A stretch of DNA of 64,000 bases from Terrimesophilobacter sp044508495 (GTDB lineage Bacteria > Actinomycetota > Actinomycetes > Actinomycetales > Microbacteriaceae), in the NCBI GenBank assembly GCA_044508495.1, contig JBIQHP010000001.1, positions 16,613 to 80,612 on the forward strand. The letters are read 5' to 3'. Positions 17,679-25,941 of the stretch are shown piece by piece. Each line of letters begins with the position of its first letter. Position 1 is the stretch's first letter. The position numbers and the translations under genes were made by a program. The notes under the pieces are model-generated. The model saw nothing but the letters and a program-made list of their open reading frames with translations, was not told the origin of the DNA and searched no databases.

Positions 17679-18434
17679 CTAGTCCTCCGGGTCGTCCGGG
17701 TCGATCGGCGCGTGGTGGTCCCGTCCGGCCTCACCGTGCTTCCAGTAGCCGGCGATCTTCACCTGCGCAGGCGGGAGTGCGAGTTCCCGCCTGAGATAGC
17801 GGCGGATCGGGACGAGCGTCGTCGCCTCGCCGGCGACCCAGACGAAGGTGTCGTCACCGAGAGGGCCGAGTGCCCGGATGGCGCGGTCGAGCGCGCTCTC
17901 CGCCTTGTCGAGCCAGACGACCCGTGCCCGATGGACGTGCTCGGGGTCGAGGTAGGCGGCATCCGAGGAGTTGCCGAGCTCGACGAAGCCCAGGATCTCG
18001 ACCTCCTCGGGGAGCATCTCGATCCACCGGGCGAACGCGGGAAGCGCGGACTCGTCCGCGCCGAGGATCACCCGCGCGGCCCCGGTCGGCGGGAGGTGCG
18101 AGCCGCGCGGTCCGCCGACCGTGAGCGCGTCGCCCTCGGCCGCGGATGCCGCCCAGCCCGAAGCAGGCCCGTCGCCGTGCAGGAAGAAGTCGAGGTCGAG
18201 CTCCGGGAGGGCGCCGCCGGAGGCAGGGCGGAAGGCGCGGGGCGTGTAGTCGCGGCGGGTGTCGTCCGCGAGCAGGACCTTGACGTGGTCGGCCGGCCCG
18301 AGGCTCGTGAACCCCTCGAGCTCCTCGCCGCGAAGGGTGACCCTGACGAACCCGGGGGACAACGACGCCTTCCTCGCGACAGTGAGATTGCGGACGACGG
18401 TCTCATGGCGCACAAGCGGGCCGCGCTCGATCAA
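17679..18434 (-). CDS. Siderophore-interacting protein (FAD-dependent ferric reductase)
   Basis: A 251-residue flavoprotein that probably reduces ferric siderophores with NAD(P)H to release iron in the cytoplasm. The FAD-binding barrel holds FVRVTLRGEELEGF and the arginine motif RRDYTPRAFRP. The C-terminal NAD(P)H domain has LGADESALPAFARWIEML and WVAGEATTLVPIRRYLRRE, ending with IAGYWKHGEAGRDHH, which is typical of the SIP family. I prefer the TTG at 18434 because AGGAGA lies six bases before it; a longer frame starts at 18503. No siderophore transport genes adjoin it. Confidence 0.87.
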   Translation of the reverse strand: MIERGPLVRHETVVRNLTVARKASLSPGFVRVTLRGEELEGFTSLGPADHVKVLLADDTRRDYTPRAFRPASGGALPELDLDFFLHGDGPASGWAASAAEGDALTVGGPRGSHLPPTGAARVILGADESALPAFARWIEMLPEEVEILGFVELGNSSDAAYLDPEHVHRARVVWLDKAESALDRAIRALGPLGDDTFVWVAGEATTLVPIRRYLRRELALPPAQVKIAGYWKHGEAGRDHHAPIDPDDPED

Positions 18435-18517
18435 GGCTGTTCTCCTGGGCTCTGCGGGATTCGCGGCGATCCGGAGGGCCCGGCCGCACTCGACGACAGT
18501 CAACGCTAGCGCACCGC

Positions 18518-18537
18518 GCGGTCCCGATCGGGACCGC
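18518..18537. promoter_or_regulatory. 20-base perfect palindrome in a divergent promoter region
   Basis: The half-site GCGGTCCCGA is followed directly by its reverse complement with no spacer. It lies six bases upstream of the -35 box of the gene at 18593 and about 84 bases upstream of the SIP gene start. It could be a dimeric repressor site or a hairpin; iron-dependent regulator boxes are normally AT-rich, so that identity is not supported. Confidence 0.4.
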
Positions 18538-18542
18538 TGTCG

Positions 18543-18571
18543 TTGTCGGGGCGGAGACCGGCCGCTATACT
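18543..18571 (+). promoter_or_regulatory. Sigma-A-type promoter of the 18593 membrane protein gene
   Basis: TTGTCG (18543-18548) and TATACT (18566-18571) are separated by exactly 17 bases. A strong SD (GAGGAGGAG, 18582-18590) follows before the ATG at 18593. Confidence 0.65.
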
Positions 18572-18592
18572 CCTTTCCTTCGAGGAGGAGAT

Positions 18593-19165
18593 ATGACCGG
18601 CACCCTCTGGGCGGGCGCGCTGCTCATCGCGGGCGCGGTGGTGTTCCTCGTGGGCGCCGCGATCGGCGTGCCCCGGATCTTCCTGGTGACCGATCCGCAG
18701 GAGCGGCTCCGGATGCTGACCGCCCGTCTCGGCTTGTGGCGCAGTGCGCAACCGCTCTACGGTCTCGGGGCGATCCTCTCCGCGGCCGGCGTCGGGGTGC
18801 TCGCCGCCGTGGCCGAGGCCCCCGGTGCCCGGGTCGTGCTCTGGGGGAGCTGCGCCGTCATGACCCTCGGAGCCCTCGCCTGGTGCCGGTCGCTGTTCCT
18901 GCGCGGTACGCGCGTCGCCGACTTCGCCGCCGGCAGCCTGCCCGGCTGGCCCTTCACGACCTACGCGCTCTCGACGATCGGCGGTCTTCTCCTTCTCGGT
19001 GCTGGGCTCTTCGGCGCGGGTCTCCCGGCGTGGCTCGGCTGGTGCGATCTCGCCGCCACGCTCGCCTTCCTCGTGGGCTTCCTGTGGGCGAAGGACATTC
19101 CGCCCTTCTTGTTCTATCTGCTGCTCGGGGTCGTCGGCGTCGTCCTGGTCGTGCGACCGGTCTAG
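18593..19165 (+). CDS. Polytopic membrane protein, unknown function
   Basis: A 190-residue protein with about six hydrophobic helices, the first at LLIAGAVVFLVGAAIGVP and the last at FLFYLLLGVVGVVLVVRP. No family was recognised and no polar signature motif is visible. It has its own good promoter and SD, so it is expressed independently of its neighbours. It ends in a CTAG tetramer (19162-19165) shared with the stop codon of the convergent App1-like gene. Confidence 0.65.
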   Translation: MTGTLWAGALLIAGAVVFLVGAAIGVPRIFLVTDPQERLRMLTARLGLWRSAQPLYGLGAILSAAGVGVLAAVAEAPGARVVLWGSCAVMTLGALAWCRSLFLRGTRVADFAAGSLPGWPFTTYALSTIGGLLLLGAGLFGAGLPAWLGWCDLAATLAFLVGFLWAKDIPPFLFYLLLGVVGVVLVVRPV

Positions 19166-20205
19166 AGCAGCCCGTGGCGGGCGAACTCGTCGGCCAGGCC
19201 AGCGCCATCCGGGGCGTAGACCCAGATCGCGTCGTCCTCGTCGTGCCGCCCGGCCTTCGCCCGCCCGCCCGCGAGCACCGCCTCGCCTCCGGAGAGCTGC
19301 CGGATCGCGATCGCGGCGATCCGGTCGGGGTGAGCGGCCGCGAAGGAGCCGTAGAGGTCCTCGTCGTGCTGCCCGTCGTCGCCCACGAGGATCCATCTGA
19401 GATGGGGGAACTCCTCGACGAGCCTCAGAAGGCTCTCCTCCTTGTGGGCGCGGCCGCTGCGGAACCAGCGGTCGTGCGTCGGCCCCCAGTCGGTGAGCAG
19501 GAGGGGGCCGGGCGGGTAGAGGTGACGGGAGAGGAAGCGGGTCAGAGTGGGCGCGACGTTCCACGCGCCGGTCGAGAGGTAGACGACGGGGGAGCCCGGA
19601 TGATCCCGCACGAGCTTCTCGAACAGCACGGCCATCCCGGCGACCGGGGTCCGCGCGTGCTCGTCCAGCACGAAGGTGTTCCAGGCCGCGAGGAGCGGTC
19701 GCGGCAGGGCGGTGACCATGACGGTGTCGTCGACATCGGAGACGAGCCCGATCGTCGCCTCGGGATCGACGACGAAGATCGGCGCCTCGACCGGGGCCGA
19801 CTCCTCCGTGCGCAGCGTGATCGTATGCCAGCCCGGGGAGAGCACGACCTCGAGGCGCTCGTCGACCACTCCGCCGCGATCGGCGGTCACCGGATGCTCG
19901 ACCCCGTCGACGCCGATGAGCACCGTGATGTCGCCCACCGGAACGCTCGTGAAGCTGCGCCAGCCGCGGATCTTGCGATACCGGATGTCGTCGATCGCCT
20001 CCGGCCTCGCGAGCAGCACGCGCGAGAGCACCCGGATCCACTGCGTCGACCCGTAGCCGGTGTACGGCATGACGACGGGGGTGAGCCCGCGCCTGCGCGC
20101 TCGCCTCTCGCGGAACCGGTGGAAGCGGTCCTCGAGCCTCGCGGGCAGCCTGAGCGCGGGTGGTCCGATGCCCTCGGCATCGGGAGTCGTCGCGGGCACG
20201 CTCAT
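19162..20205 (-). CDS. App1-like (DUF2183) phosphatidate phosphatase domain protein
   Basis: A 347-residue protein of the App1 family, whose yeast founder is a phosphatidate phosphatase with a HAD-like catalytic site. The catalytic motif is seen as GLVSDVDDTVMVT, followed by VVYLSTGAWNVAPTL and LLLTDWGPT, the conserved core of this family, then the acidic motif ILVGDDGQHDEDLY. The N-terminal third includes VMPYTGYGSTQWIRVLSRVL. No membrane segment is evident. The ATG at 20205 has AAGACT six bases upstream, close to the leaderless -10 pattern used elsewhere here. Confidence 0.83.
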   Translation of the reverse strand: MSVPATTPDAEGIGPPALRLPARLEDRFHRFRERRARRRGLTPVVMPYTGYGSTQWIRVLSRVLLARPEAIDDIRYRKIRGWRSFTSVPVGDITVLIGVDGVEHPVTADRGGVVDERLEVVLSPGWHTITLRTEESAPVEAPIFVVDPEATIGLVSDVDDTVMVTALPRPLLAAWNTFVLDEHARTPVAGMAVLFEKLVRDHPGSPVVYLSTGAWNVAPTLTRFLSRHLYPPGPLLLTDWGPTHDRWFRSGRAHKEESLLRLVEEFPHLRWILVGDDGQHDEDLYGSFAAAHPDRIAAIAIRQLSGGEAVLAGGRAKAGRHDEDDAIWVYAPDGAGLADEFARHGLL

Positions 20206-20296
20206 CGTGCCAGTCTTCCACGGCTCGCGCCCCTCACTGCACCGGACCCTTCCTGAGAAAGCTCCCAGCATCCGTCCGGTCGACGAAATTTCCCGC

Positions 20297-20323
20297 GCCC
20301 CCGAACCGGGGGCACGCTACAAT
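20297..20323 (+). promoter_or_regulatory. Promoter and candidate operator of the TetR-family gene
   Basis: TACAAT (20318-20323) is a near-consensus -10 box. Directly upstream is a perfect dyad, GCCCCCG-AAC-CGGGGGC (20297-20313), occupying the spacer and -35 position. A repressor bound there would block the promoter, as expected for TetR autoregulation. No good -35 hexamer is visible. Confidence 0.45.
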
Positions 20324-20384
20324 TTCCTCAGCATCCAGACGATGGCCCCCAGCACCCCCGCTGGCGAACGAGACGGAGAGAGCA

Positions 20385-21020
20385 GTGTCGGGACCGACCG
20401 CACTTCTACGCAATGAACCCGTGCAGGCGCGGAGCACCGCACGGCTGGCGAGCCTCCTCGACGCCGCGGCGGCGGCGATCGACCACGTGGGATTCGAGCG
20501 CCTGACGACCGCCATGGTCGCCGAGCGCGCCGGCGCCTCGATCGGCACGGTCTACCGCTACTTCCCCGATCGCATCTCCGTGCTGCAGAGCGTCGCGGCA
20601 CGAGCGATCGAGCGCTTCTCCGATCGCGCGCGCACGACGCTGACGAGCCGCGAGCTTCCCACCTGGTGGGATGCCATCGAGGCGCTCATCGACGAGGGCG
20701 TCGACGCCTTCGCGCACGAGCCGGCGTTCGCCGCCCTGCGCTTCGGCGACGTGCTCGACCTCCGGCCGAGGGAGAGCAGCAGCACCGGAAGCAGCCAGGT
20801 CTCGGTCGTGGTCGCCTCGGTGCTCTCCTCGCGCTACGGCTTCAGCGACGACGCCGATCTCGCCTTCCGTCTCGAGGTCACCTTCAGCCTCGTCGACTCC
20901 CTTCTCGCCCGCGCCTTCGCCTTCGACGCCCGCGGGGACAAGCAGTACATCCAGGAGGCCAAGCGCGTCGCGCGCAGCTATCTCGTGGGCGTGTACGGGG
21001 AGCCGACGCCGGCGCGCTGA
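20385..21020 (+). CDS. TetR-family transcriptional regulator
   Basis: A 211-residue regulator. The N-terminal DNA-binding domain reads LLDAAAAAIDHVGFERLTTAMVAE (in part), then GASIGTVYRYFPDRISVLQSV, the canonical TetR helix-turn-helix with the YRYF signature. The C-terminal ligand domain is helical and unspecific. The GTG at 20385 lies just after GGAG and starts MSGPTALLRNEP. It precedes the osmoprotectant ABC operon by 131 bases on the same strand and may regulate it, but no effector can be inferred. Confidence 0.87.
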   Translation: MSGPTALLRNEPVQARSTARLASLLDAAAAAIDHVGFERLTTAMVAERAGASIGTVYRYFPDRISVLQSVAARAIERFSDRARTTLTSRELPTWWDAIEALIDEGVDAFAHEPAFAALRFGDVLDLRPRESSSTGSSQVSVVVASVLSSRYGFSDDADLAFRLEVTFSLVDSLLARAFAFDARGDKQYIQEAKRVARSYLVGVYGEPTPAR

Positions 21021-21087
21021 GCCCTCGGATCGTTCGCCGGCGGTCGTCCGGTGTTGTCTCGTTGCTGAAAATCGGCTCCGTGGGAAT

Positions 21088-21113
21088 GTCAGTGGCACTC
21101 TTTAGTGTTTGAC
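21088..21113. promoter_or_regulatory. Imperfect dyad upstream of the osmoprotectant ABC operon
   Basis: GTCA...CACT-CTTT-AGTG...TGAC is an imperfect inverted repeat with unequal inner spacing, 38 bases before the ATPase start. It may be an operator; no convincing -35/-10 pair was found beside it. Confidence 0.25.
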
Positions 21114-21151
21114 TGGTCTGACGGCCACTCGAGGAGAAGAGCCACTAGCGA

Positions 21152-22057
21152 ATGATCGAGTTCCAGTCCGTGACCAAGCGGTTCCCCGACGGGACCCGGG
21201 CCGTCGTCGACTTCGATCTCGTCATCCCCTCGCGCAAGACGACGGTGCTGGTCGGCTCCTCGGGCTGCGGCAAGACGACGCTCCTGCGCATGATCAACCG
21301 GATGGTCGACCCGACGAGCGGCTCCATCGAGATCGACGGCGAGGGCATCGCACGGCTCGAGCCGGTCGCCCTCCGGCGCCGGATCGGCTACGTCATGCAG
21401 AACTCCGGACTGCTCCCGCATCGGAAGGTCATCGACAACGTCGCGACCGTCCCGATGCTCGAGGGGGTTCCGCGCCGGGTCGCGCACGCGCAGGCCCTCG
21501 AGCTGCTCGACACCGTGGGACTCGACCGCTCTCTCGCGAACCGCTACCCCAGCCAGCTCTCCGGGGGCCAGCAGCAGCGGGTCGGCGTCGCGAGGGGGCT
21601 TGCGATGGACCCCAACATCCTGCTCATGGACGAGCCCTTCGGCGCCGTCGACCCCATCGTGAGGGCGGACCTCCAGCAGGAGCTCATCCGGCTCCAGCGC
21701 GAGCTCGACAAGACCGTCGTCTTCGTCACCCACGACATCGACGAGGCCTTCCTGCTCGGCGACCAGGTCATCATCCTGCAGGTCGGCGCGCACATCGCCC
21801 AGCAGGGGCATCCGAAGGACATCCTCGCCGCCCCGGCGAGCGAGTTCGTCGCCGACTTCATCGGCGCCGGGCGCGGCAAGCGCCGCCTCGCGGTCGACGC
21901 GTCGCGGCCCGCAGCAGGCGACGACTACCTCCTCGTCGACGGAGCCGGCTACGCAGCCGGAGTCATCGAGGCCCCGGGCGGGGTTCTCGCGAGCATGGGC
22001 ACGGGCCCCAAGTCGCGCAGCGTCTCGAACAAGACCGATCAGGCGGGCGATGCCTGA
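21152..22057 (+). CDS. Osmoprotectant (betaine/choline/carnitine) ABC transporter ATPase
   Basis: A 301-residue ABC ATPase of the ProV/OpuCA type that powers compatible-solute import. Walker A is VGSSGCGKTTLLRM, the signature is LSGGQQQRVGVARGLAM, Walker B is ILLMDEPFGAVD, and VTHDIDEAFLLGD is the switch. The segment MQNSGLLPHRKVIDNVATVP is typical of the family. The tail after residue 240 is short and has no clear CBS pair, so ionic-strength sensing of the OpuA type is not evident. The TGA overlaps the next ATG (22057). Confidence 0.9.
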   Translation: MIEFQSVTKRFPDGTRAVVDFDLVIPSRKTTVLVGSSGCGKTTLLRMINRMVDPTSGSIEIDGEGIARLEPVALRRRIGYVMQNSGLLPHRKVIDNVATVPMLEGVPRRVAHAQALELLDTVGLDRSLANRYPSQLSGGQQQRVGVARGLAMDPNILLMDEPFGAVDPIVRADLQQELIRLQRELDKTVVFVTHDIDEAFLLGDQVIILQVGAHIAQQGHPKDILAAPASEFVADFIGAGRGKRRLAVDASRPAAGDDYLLVDGAGYAAGVIEAPGGVLASMGTGPKSRSVSNKTDQAGDA

Positions 22058-22740
22058 TGCAGTGGCTCTGGGAAAACCGTGATCTGGTCCTCGGACTCAC
22101 GCTCGACCATGTGAGACTGAGCGCACTTCCGATCATCATCGGTTTCCTGGCCTCCCTTCCCCTCGGCTGGCTCGCGAGCCGTCATCGCGTGGCCCGATCG
22201 ATCCTGCTCACGCTCGGCGGCATCCTGTTCACGATTCCGTCGCTCGCGCTGTTCGTCGCGCTGCCGGTCATCCTGGGCACGCGGATCCTCGACGAGAGGA
22301 ACGTCATCGTCGCCCTGGCGGTCTACGCGGTCGCGATCATGATCCGCGGCGCCGCGGATGCCTTCGCCTCCGTCCCGACCTCGGCCCTCGAGTCCGCCAC
22401 GGCCGTCGGCTACTCGTCCTTCAGCAGGTTCTGGTCCGTCGAGCTCCCGCTCGCCGGACCCGTGCTCCTGGCGAACCTCAGGGTCGTCTCGGTGACGACG
22501 GTCAGTCTCCTGAGCGTCGCCGCGCTCATCGGCAAGGGGGGCCTCGGCTACCTGTTCCTCAACGGCTACCAGCGGGACTTCCCGACCGAGGTGGCCATCG
22601 GCATCGTCTTCATCATGCTCATCGCTCTCGTCTTCGATCTCGTTCTCGTGATCCTCGGACGCCTTCTGCTTCCCTGGGCGCACAGTCTGTTCCCCCGATT
22701 CCGGGGCCGCCCCCTCGCTGACATCGCGGCCGCGTCATGA
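22057..22740 (+). CDS. Osmoprotectant ABC transporter permease (OpuCB-like)
   Basis: A 227-residue inner-membrane permease with about six helices. The conserved ABC-permease loop is SALESATAVGYSSFSRFWSV followed by ELPLAGPVLLANLR, and the domain ends VSLLSVAALIGKGGLGYLF, characteristic of OpuC-type permeases. It overlaps the ATPase stop and the next permease start (22737-22740) by four bases each, so the genes are translationally coupled. Confidence 0.88.
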   Translation: MQWLWENRDLVLGLTLDHVRLSALPIIIGFLASLPLGWLASRHRVARSILLTLGGILFTIPSLALFVALPVILGTRILDERNVIVALAVYAVAIMIRGAADAFASVPTSALESATAVGYSSFSRFWSVELPLAGPVLLANLRVVSVTTVSLLSVAALIGKGGLGYLFLNGYQRDFPTEVAIGIVFIMLIALVFDLVLVILGRLLLPWAHSLFPRFRGRPLADIAAAS

Positions 22741-23480
22741 ACTTCTTCGCGGACGCCATCGCCTGGATCCTCGACCCGGCGCACTTCGCCATGGCCAACG
22801 GGATCGGGCCGCGCACGGTCGACCATCTCTTCTACACCGGGGTGACGATGCTCGTCGCCGTCGGCATCGCCGTTCCCCTCGGGCTCCTCATCGGGCACAC
22901 CGGCAAGGGCAGGAATCTCGTGATCGTCACGACGAGCGCCGTCAGGGCGCTCCCGACGCTCGGTTTCCTCCTGTTCATCATCCTGTTCGCCGGGCTGGGC
23001 CTCTGGCCCTTCGTGCTCGTCATGGTCGTGCTCGCCGTCCCGCCCCTGCTCGCGGGGGTCTACTCCGGGCTCGAAGGCGTCGACCGCGGAACGATCGACG
23101 CCGCACGGGCGGTCGGGATGTCGGAGTGGCAGATCCTCACCAGGGTCGAGATCCCGCTGGCCCTCCCGCTCATCCTCGGCGGCATCCGCTCGGCGACGCT
23201 CCAGGTCATCGCGACCGCGACGATCGCCGGCTACGTCGGGCTCACCGGGCTCGGTCGATTCCTCATCGAGGGGCTCGCCCGGCGCGACTACACCATCGCG
23301 ATCGTGGGGGCCATCCTCGTCGCCGCACTCGCCATCGCGGTCGACGGGCTGCTCGCCCTCATCCAGAGACTTGTCGTTCCGCGCGGGGTGTCCCGTGGGA
23401 TGGCACGCACCACCAGCACCAGGCCGAGGCGGTCCAGACGACTGCCGGCCATGACTGTGGCACCCATCAAGGAAGGATAG
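22737..23480 (+). CDS. Osmoprotectant ABC transporter permease (OpuCD-like)
   Basis: A 247-residue second permease that pairs with the preceding one. The coupling loop reads GTIDAARAVGMSEWQILTRV then EIPLALPLILGGIRSATLQV, and TATIAGYVGLTGLGRFLIEG follows. Six or so helices are present. The C-terminus is a basic Thr/Arg-rich cytoplasmic tail. The start overlaps the previous stop. Confidence 0.88.
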   Translation: MNFFADAIAWILDPAHFAMANGIGPRTVDHLFYTGVTMLVAVGIAVPLGLLIGHTGKGRNLVIVTTSAVRALPTLGFLLFIILFAGLGLWPFVLVMVVLAVPPLLAGVYSGLEGVDRGTIDAARAVGMSEWQILTRVEIPLALPLILGGIRSATLQVIATATIAGYVGLTGLGRFLIEGLARRDYTIAIVGAILVAALAIAVDGLLALIQRLVVPRGVSRGMARTTSTRPRRSRRLPAMTVAPIKEG

Positions 23481-23486
23481 AGAGAA

Positions 23487-24416
23487 ATGCATGCACCCAA
23501 GAGAAAGCCAGTCCTGGCAGGTCTCCTTGCGATCGGGCTCACGGCGAGCCTCGCGGCCTGCGGCAGCGGGAGCCCGCTCGGAGGGGACGACGGGGAGACG
23601 TCGCTCGGCACGATCACCGTCGGCTCCCAGGGCTTCGCGGAGAGTGACATCCTCGCTCAGCTCTACGGCCAGGCGCTCGAGGCCAACGGGTTCACGGTGG
23701 ACTACGCCCCGGGCATCGGCTCGCGCGAGACGTTCATCCCCGCCCTCCAGGACGGCTCGATCGATCTCATCCCCGACTACGCGGGCAATCTGCTGTACGG
23801 GGCCGATCCCAAGGCGACGGCCTCGTCGACGGCCGACGTCATGGCCGCGCTGCCGGCCGCTCTCGCGCCGCTCGACCTCGTGGTCTCGACGGCCGCCCAG
23901 GCCGAGGACGCCGATGCGCTCGTCGTCACGAAGGAGTTCGCCGAGGCCAACAACCTCGTGACGATCGCCGATCTCGCGCCCATCGCCTCGACCATCACGA
24001 TCGGCGCGAACACCGAGTTCGAGGGACGCTCCTACGGGCGCGCCGGGCTCGAGTCGGTCTATGGCGTGACCGGGTGGACGTTCAAGGCGATCGACGACTA
24101 CGGCGGGCCGGGAACGCTCAGCGATCTGCTCAGCGGGGCCATCCAAGTCGCCGACATCTACACGACGACCCCGTCGATCAAGCAGAACGGCCTTGTCGTG
24201 CTCGAGGACCCGCAGCACCTCATCGCGGCGCAGAACATCGTCCCGCTCTTCAACAAGAGCGCCTACTCCGTACAGGCCGCGAACGTCGTCGACCGGGTCT
24301 CCAACAAGCTCACGACCGAGGAGCTCATGGCCCTCAACGAGATCAGCGCGGGCGACTCGAAGCCCTCACCGCAGCAGGTCGCGAAGGACTGGCTCACGAA
24401 GATGGGTCTGCTGTAG
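23487..24416 (+). CDS. Glycine betaine/osmoprotectant-binding lipoprotein
   Basis: A 309-residue extracellular solute-binding lipoprotein for the ABC importer. The signal peptide MHAPKRKPVLAGLLAIGL ends in the lipobox LAAC, with the lipid-bearing Cys at about residue 25. The mature domain has ITVGSQGFAESDILAQLYG and DLIPDYAGNLL, typical of OpuCC/ProX-like binding proteins, where aromatic residues box the quaternary amine. It is the last gene of the operon, six bases after the second permease, and ends 11 bases from the convergent dedA. Confidence 0.9.
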   Translation: MHAPKRKPVLAGLLAIGLTASLAACGSGSPLGGDDGETSLGTITVGSQGFAESDILAQLYGQALEANGFTVDYAPGIGSRETFIPALQDGSIDLIPDYAGNLLYGADPKATASSTADVMAALPAALAPLDLVVSTAAQAEDADALVVTKEFAEANNLVTIADLAPIASTITIGANTEFEGRSYGRAGLESVYGVTGWTFKAIDDYGGPGTLSDLLSGAIQVADIYTTTPSIKQNGLVVLEDPQHLIAAQNIVPLFNKSAYSVQAANVVDRVSNKLTTEELMALNEISAGDSKPSPQQVAKDWLTKMGLL

Positions 24417-24427
24417 AGCGGAGCGGA

Positions 24428-25105
24428 TTAGGGAAGGTCCTCCCGGGTGTTGGCATCGCCGTCACCCGGGAGTTCCATGTGGCGGCGCTGACTGCGCTCG
24501 AGGAGCTTCTTGACGAGGAAGACCACGAGCACGAACGCGAGGATGATGGCGACGAAGAGGTAACCCGCGTAGTGCAGCCTCCCGGCCAGCTCGCGGTAGG
24601 TGCCGGCAGCGGCCCAGCCGACGCCGGCGTAGGCGATCGCCCAGATGACGCACGCGGGAAGGGTCCAGGCGATGAACTTGCGGTACCGCATCGTGCTCAT
24701 GCCCACGGTGAGCGGGATGAGGGAGTGCAGCACGGGGAGGAAGCGGGAGACGAAGACCGCGATGCCGCCCCGGCGGTCGAGGTAGTTCTCGGCCCGCATC
24801 CAGTTCTCGTAGCCGACGCGCTGTCCGAGCCGGCTGCCGCGGATTTTCGGGCCGAAGAACCGGCCGAGCGCGAAGCCGATGCTCTCCCCGCCGAGTGCGC
24901 CCGCGATGACGATGAGCACGAGGGAGAGGTATTCGACCCAGTTCGACACGCCCGTGCTCGCGACGATCACGATGGTGTCGCCGGGGACCACGAGACCGAT
25001 GAGCACGGAGGTCTCCAGCAGGATCCCGAGTCCCGCGATGAGCGTGCGGGCGACCGGATCGACGTTCTGGACGAGGTCGAGCAGCCAGCCGAGCACCTCG
25101 TTCAT
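24428..25105 (-). CDS. DedA-family membrane protein
   Basis: A 225-residue inner-membrane protein of the DedA/VTT family, now linked to lipid scrambling and undecaprenyl-phosphate recycling. The family signatures VVPGDTIVIVASTG and GESIGFALGRFFG are present, then FVSRFLPVLHSLIPLTVGMS with the conserved Arg and Pro. Four to five helices are visible. The start overlaps the pabC stop (ATGA, 25102-25105). Confidence 0.9.
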   Translation of the reverse strand: MNEVLGWLLDLVQNVDPVARTLIAGLGILLETSVLIGLVVPGDTIVIVASTGVSNWVEYLSLVLIVIAGALGGESIGFALGRFFGPKIRGSRLGQRVGYENWMRAENYLDRRGGIAVFVSRFLPVLHSLIPLTVGMSTMRYRKFIAWTLPACVIWAIAYAGVGWAAAGTYRELAGRLHYAGYLFVAIILAFVLVVFLVKKLLERSQRRHMELPGDGDANTREDLP

Positions 25106-25929
25106 GCGACGACCGCCCGCATCGGCTTCCGCAGGGCCTCACGGCGGCTGCGCCACAGTGCGAGCCGGCCGGGCGACTCCGCGAGCTCCGGCCCGCCGAC
25201 CCAGGCCGTCACGATCCGGATGCCGTGGAGCGCGTTGAGCGCCCACACCTCGGTCCCGTCGAGCTCGGCAGGCGTCACCGGCTCGCGATGGGTCTCGACA
25301 CCCAGCGCAGCGGCGAGCCCGAACAGGCTGCGCGCGGTCACGCTGTCGACGCGATCGAACTCGGGCCATTCCGGCCCCTCGGGCGGCGCGACGAGGATGT
25401 CGCCTCGCCACCACACGATCGAGGTCGTGCCGCCTTCGACGACGAAGCCGTCCGGGGTGAGGAGGACGCCCTCGTCGGCCCCGCTCTCCTGCGCGACGGC
25501 GCGCACGCGCATCATCGCCGCGAGGTCGGGGCCTTTGATCTTCGGGAACCGGCGCGGGTCGGCCCCGCGATGGGTCGCGAGCGCGATCGAGGCCGTGGAC
25601 TCCGGCGCGGTGCGCTCGCGATAGACGAGTGAGGCGACGCCGCCCTTCGACCGCAGCTCGACGCGGGGGAACCAGTCGCCCTCGGTCGGGATCGCGTCGA
25701 GCGCGGCGTTCCAGAACGACTCGAGTCCGGCATCCGCGAACCCGTCGAGCGCGCTGCCGCGCTCGGTTGCCGCGGCGAGGAAGCGGTCGCGGTGGAGCCC
25801 GAGGGCGAAGGCCGAGCCCTCGGTCACGAGCCACGAGTCGGCTGCCTCGACGACCCACTCCGCCGGATCGCAGTAGTCGACGGGAACGAGCGCGCCGCCG
25901 CTCCAGCGGAAGAGGGCGGCGGAACTCAT
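25102..25929 (-). CDS. pabC: Aminotransferase class IV, probable 4-amino-4-deoxychorismate lyase
   Basis: A 275-residue fold-IV PLP enzyme that probably releases p-aminobenzoate and pyruvate from aminodeoxychorismate for folate synthesis. It contains TEGSAFALGLHRDRFLAAA, the Lys-bearing KIKGPDLAAMMRVRA segment, and DEGVLLTPDGFVVEGGTTSI, characteristic of the family. The ATG at 25929 is 11 bases from the start of the divergent pabB, and pairing with pabB makes PabC more likely than a branched-chain aminotransferase. A TACCCT -10 box ends six bases before the ATG, implying a leaderless mRNA. Confidence 0.82.
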   Translation of the reverse strand: MSSAALFRWSGGALVPVDYCDPAEWVVEAADSWLVTEGSAFALGLHRDRFLAAATERGSALDGFADAGLESFWNAALDAIPTEGDWFPRVELRSKGGVASLVYRERTAPESTASIALATHRGADPRRFPKIKGPDLAAMMRVRAVAQESGADEGVLLTPDGFVVEGGTTSIVWWRGDILVAPPEGPEWPEFDRVDSVTARSLFGLAAALGVETHREPVTPAELDGTEVWALNALHGIRIVTAWVGGPELAESPGRLALWRSRREALRKPMRAVVA

Positions 25930-25934
25930 AGAGT
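25929..25934 (+). promoter_or_regulatory. -10 box of leaderless pabB transcript
   Basis: TAGAGT occupies 25929-25934, exactly six bases before the ATG at 25941. It overlaps the first base of the pabC start codon. Confidence 0.55.
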
Positions 25935-25935
25935 T

Positions 25936-25941
25936 AGGGTA
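25936..25941 (-). promoter_or_regulatory. -10 box of leaderless pabC transcript
   Basis: On the minus strand TACCCT occupies 25941-25936, exactly six bases before the ATG at 25929. It overlaps the first base of the pabB start codon. Confidence 0.55.
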
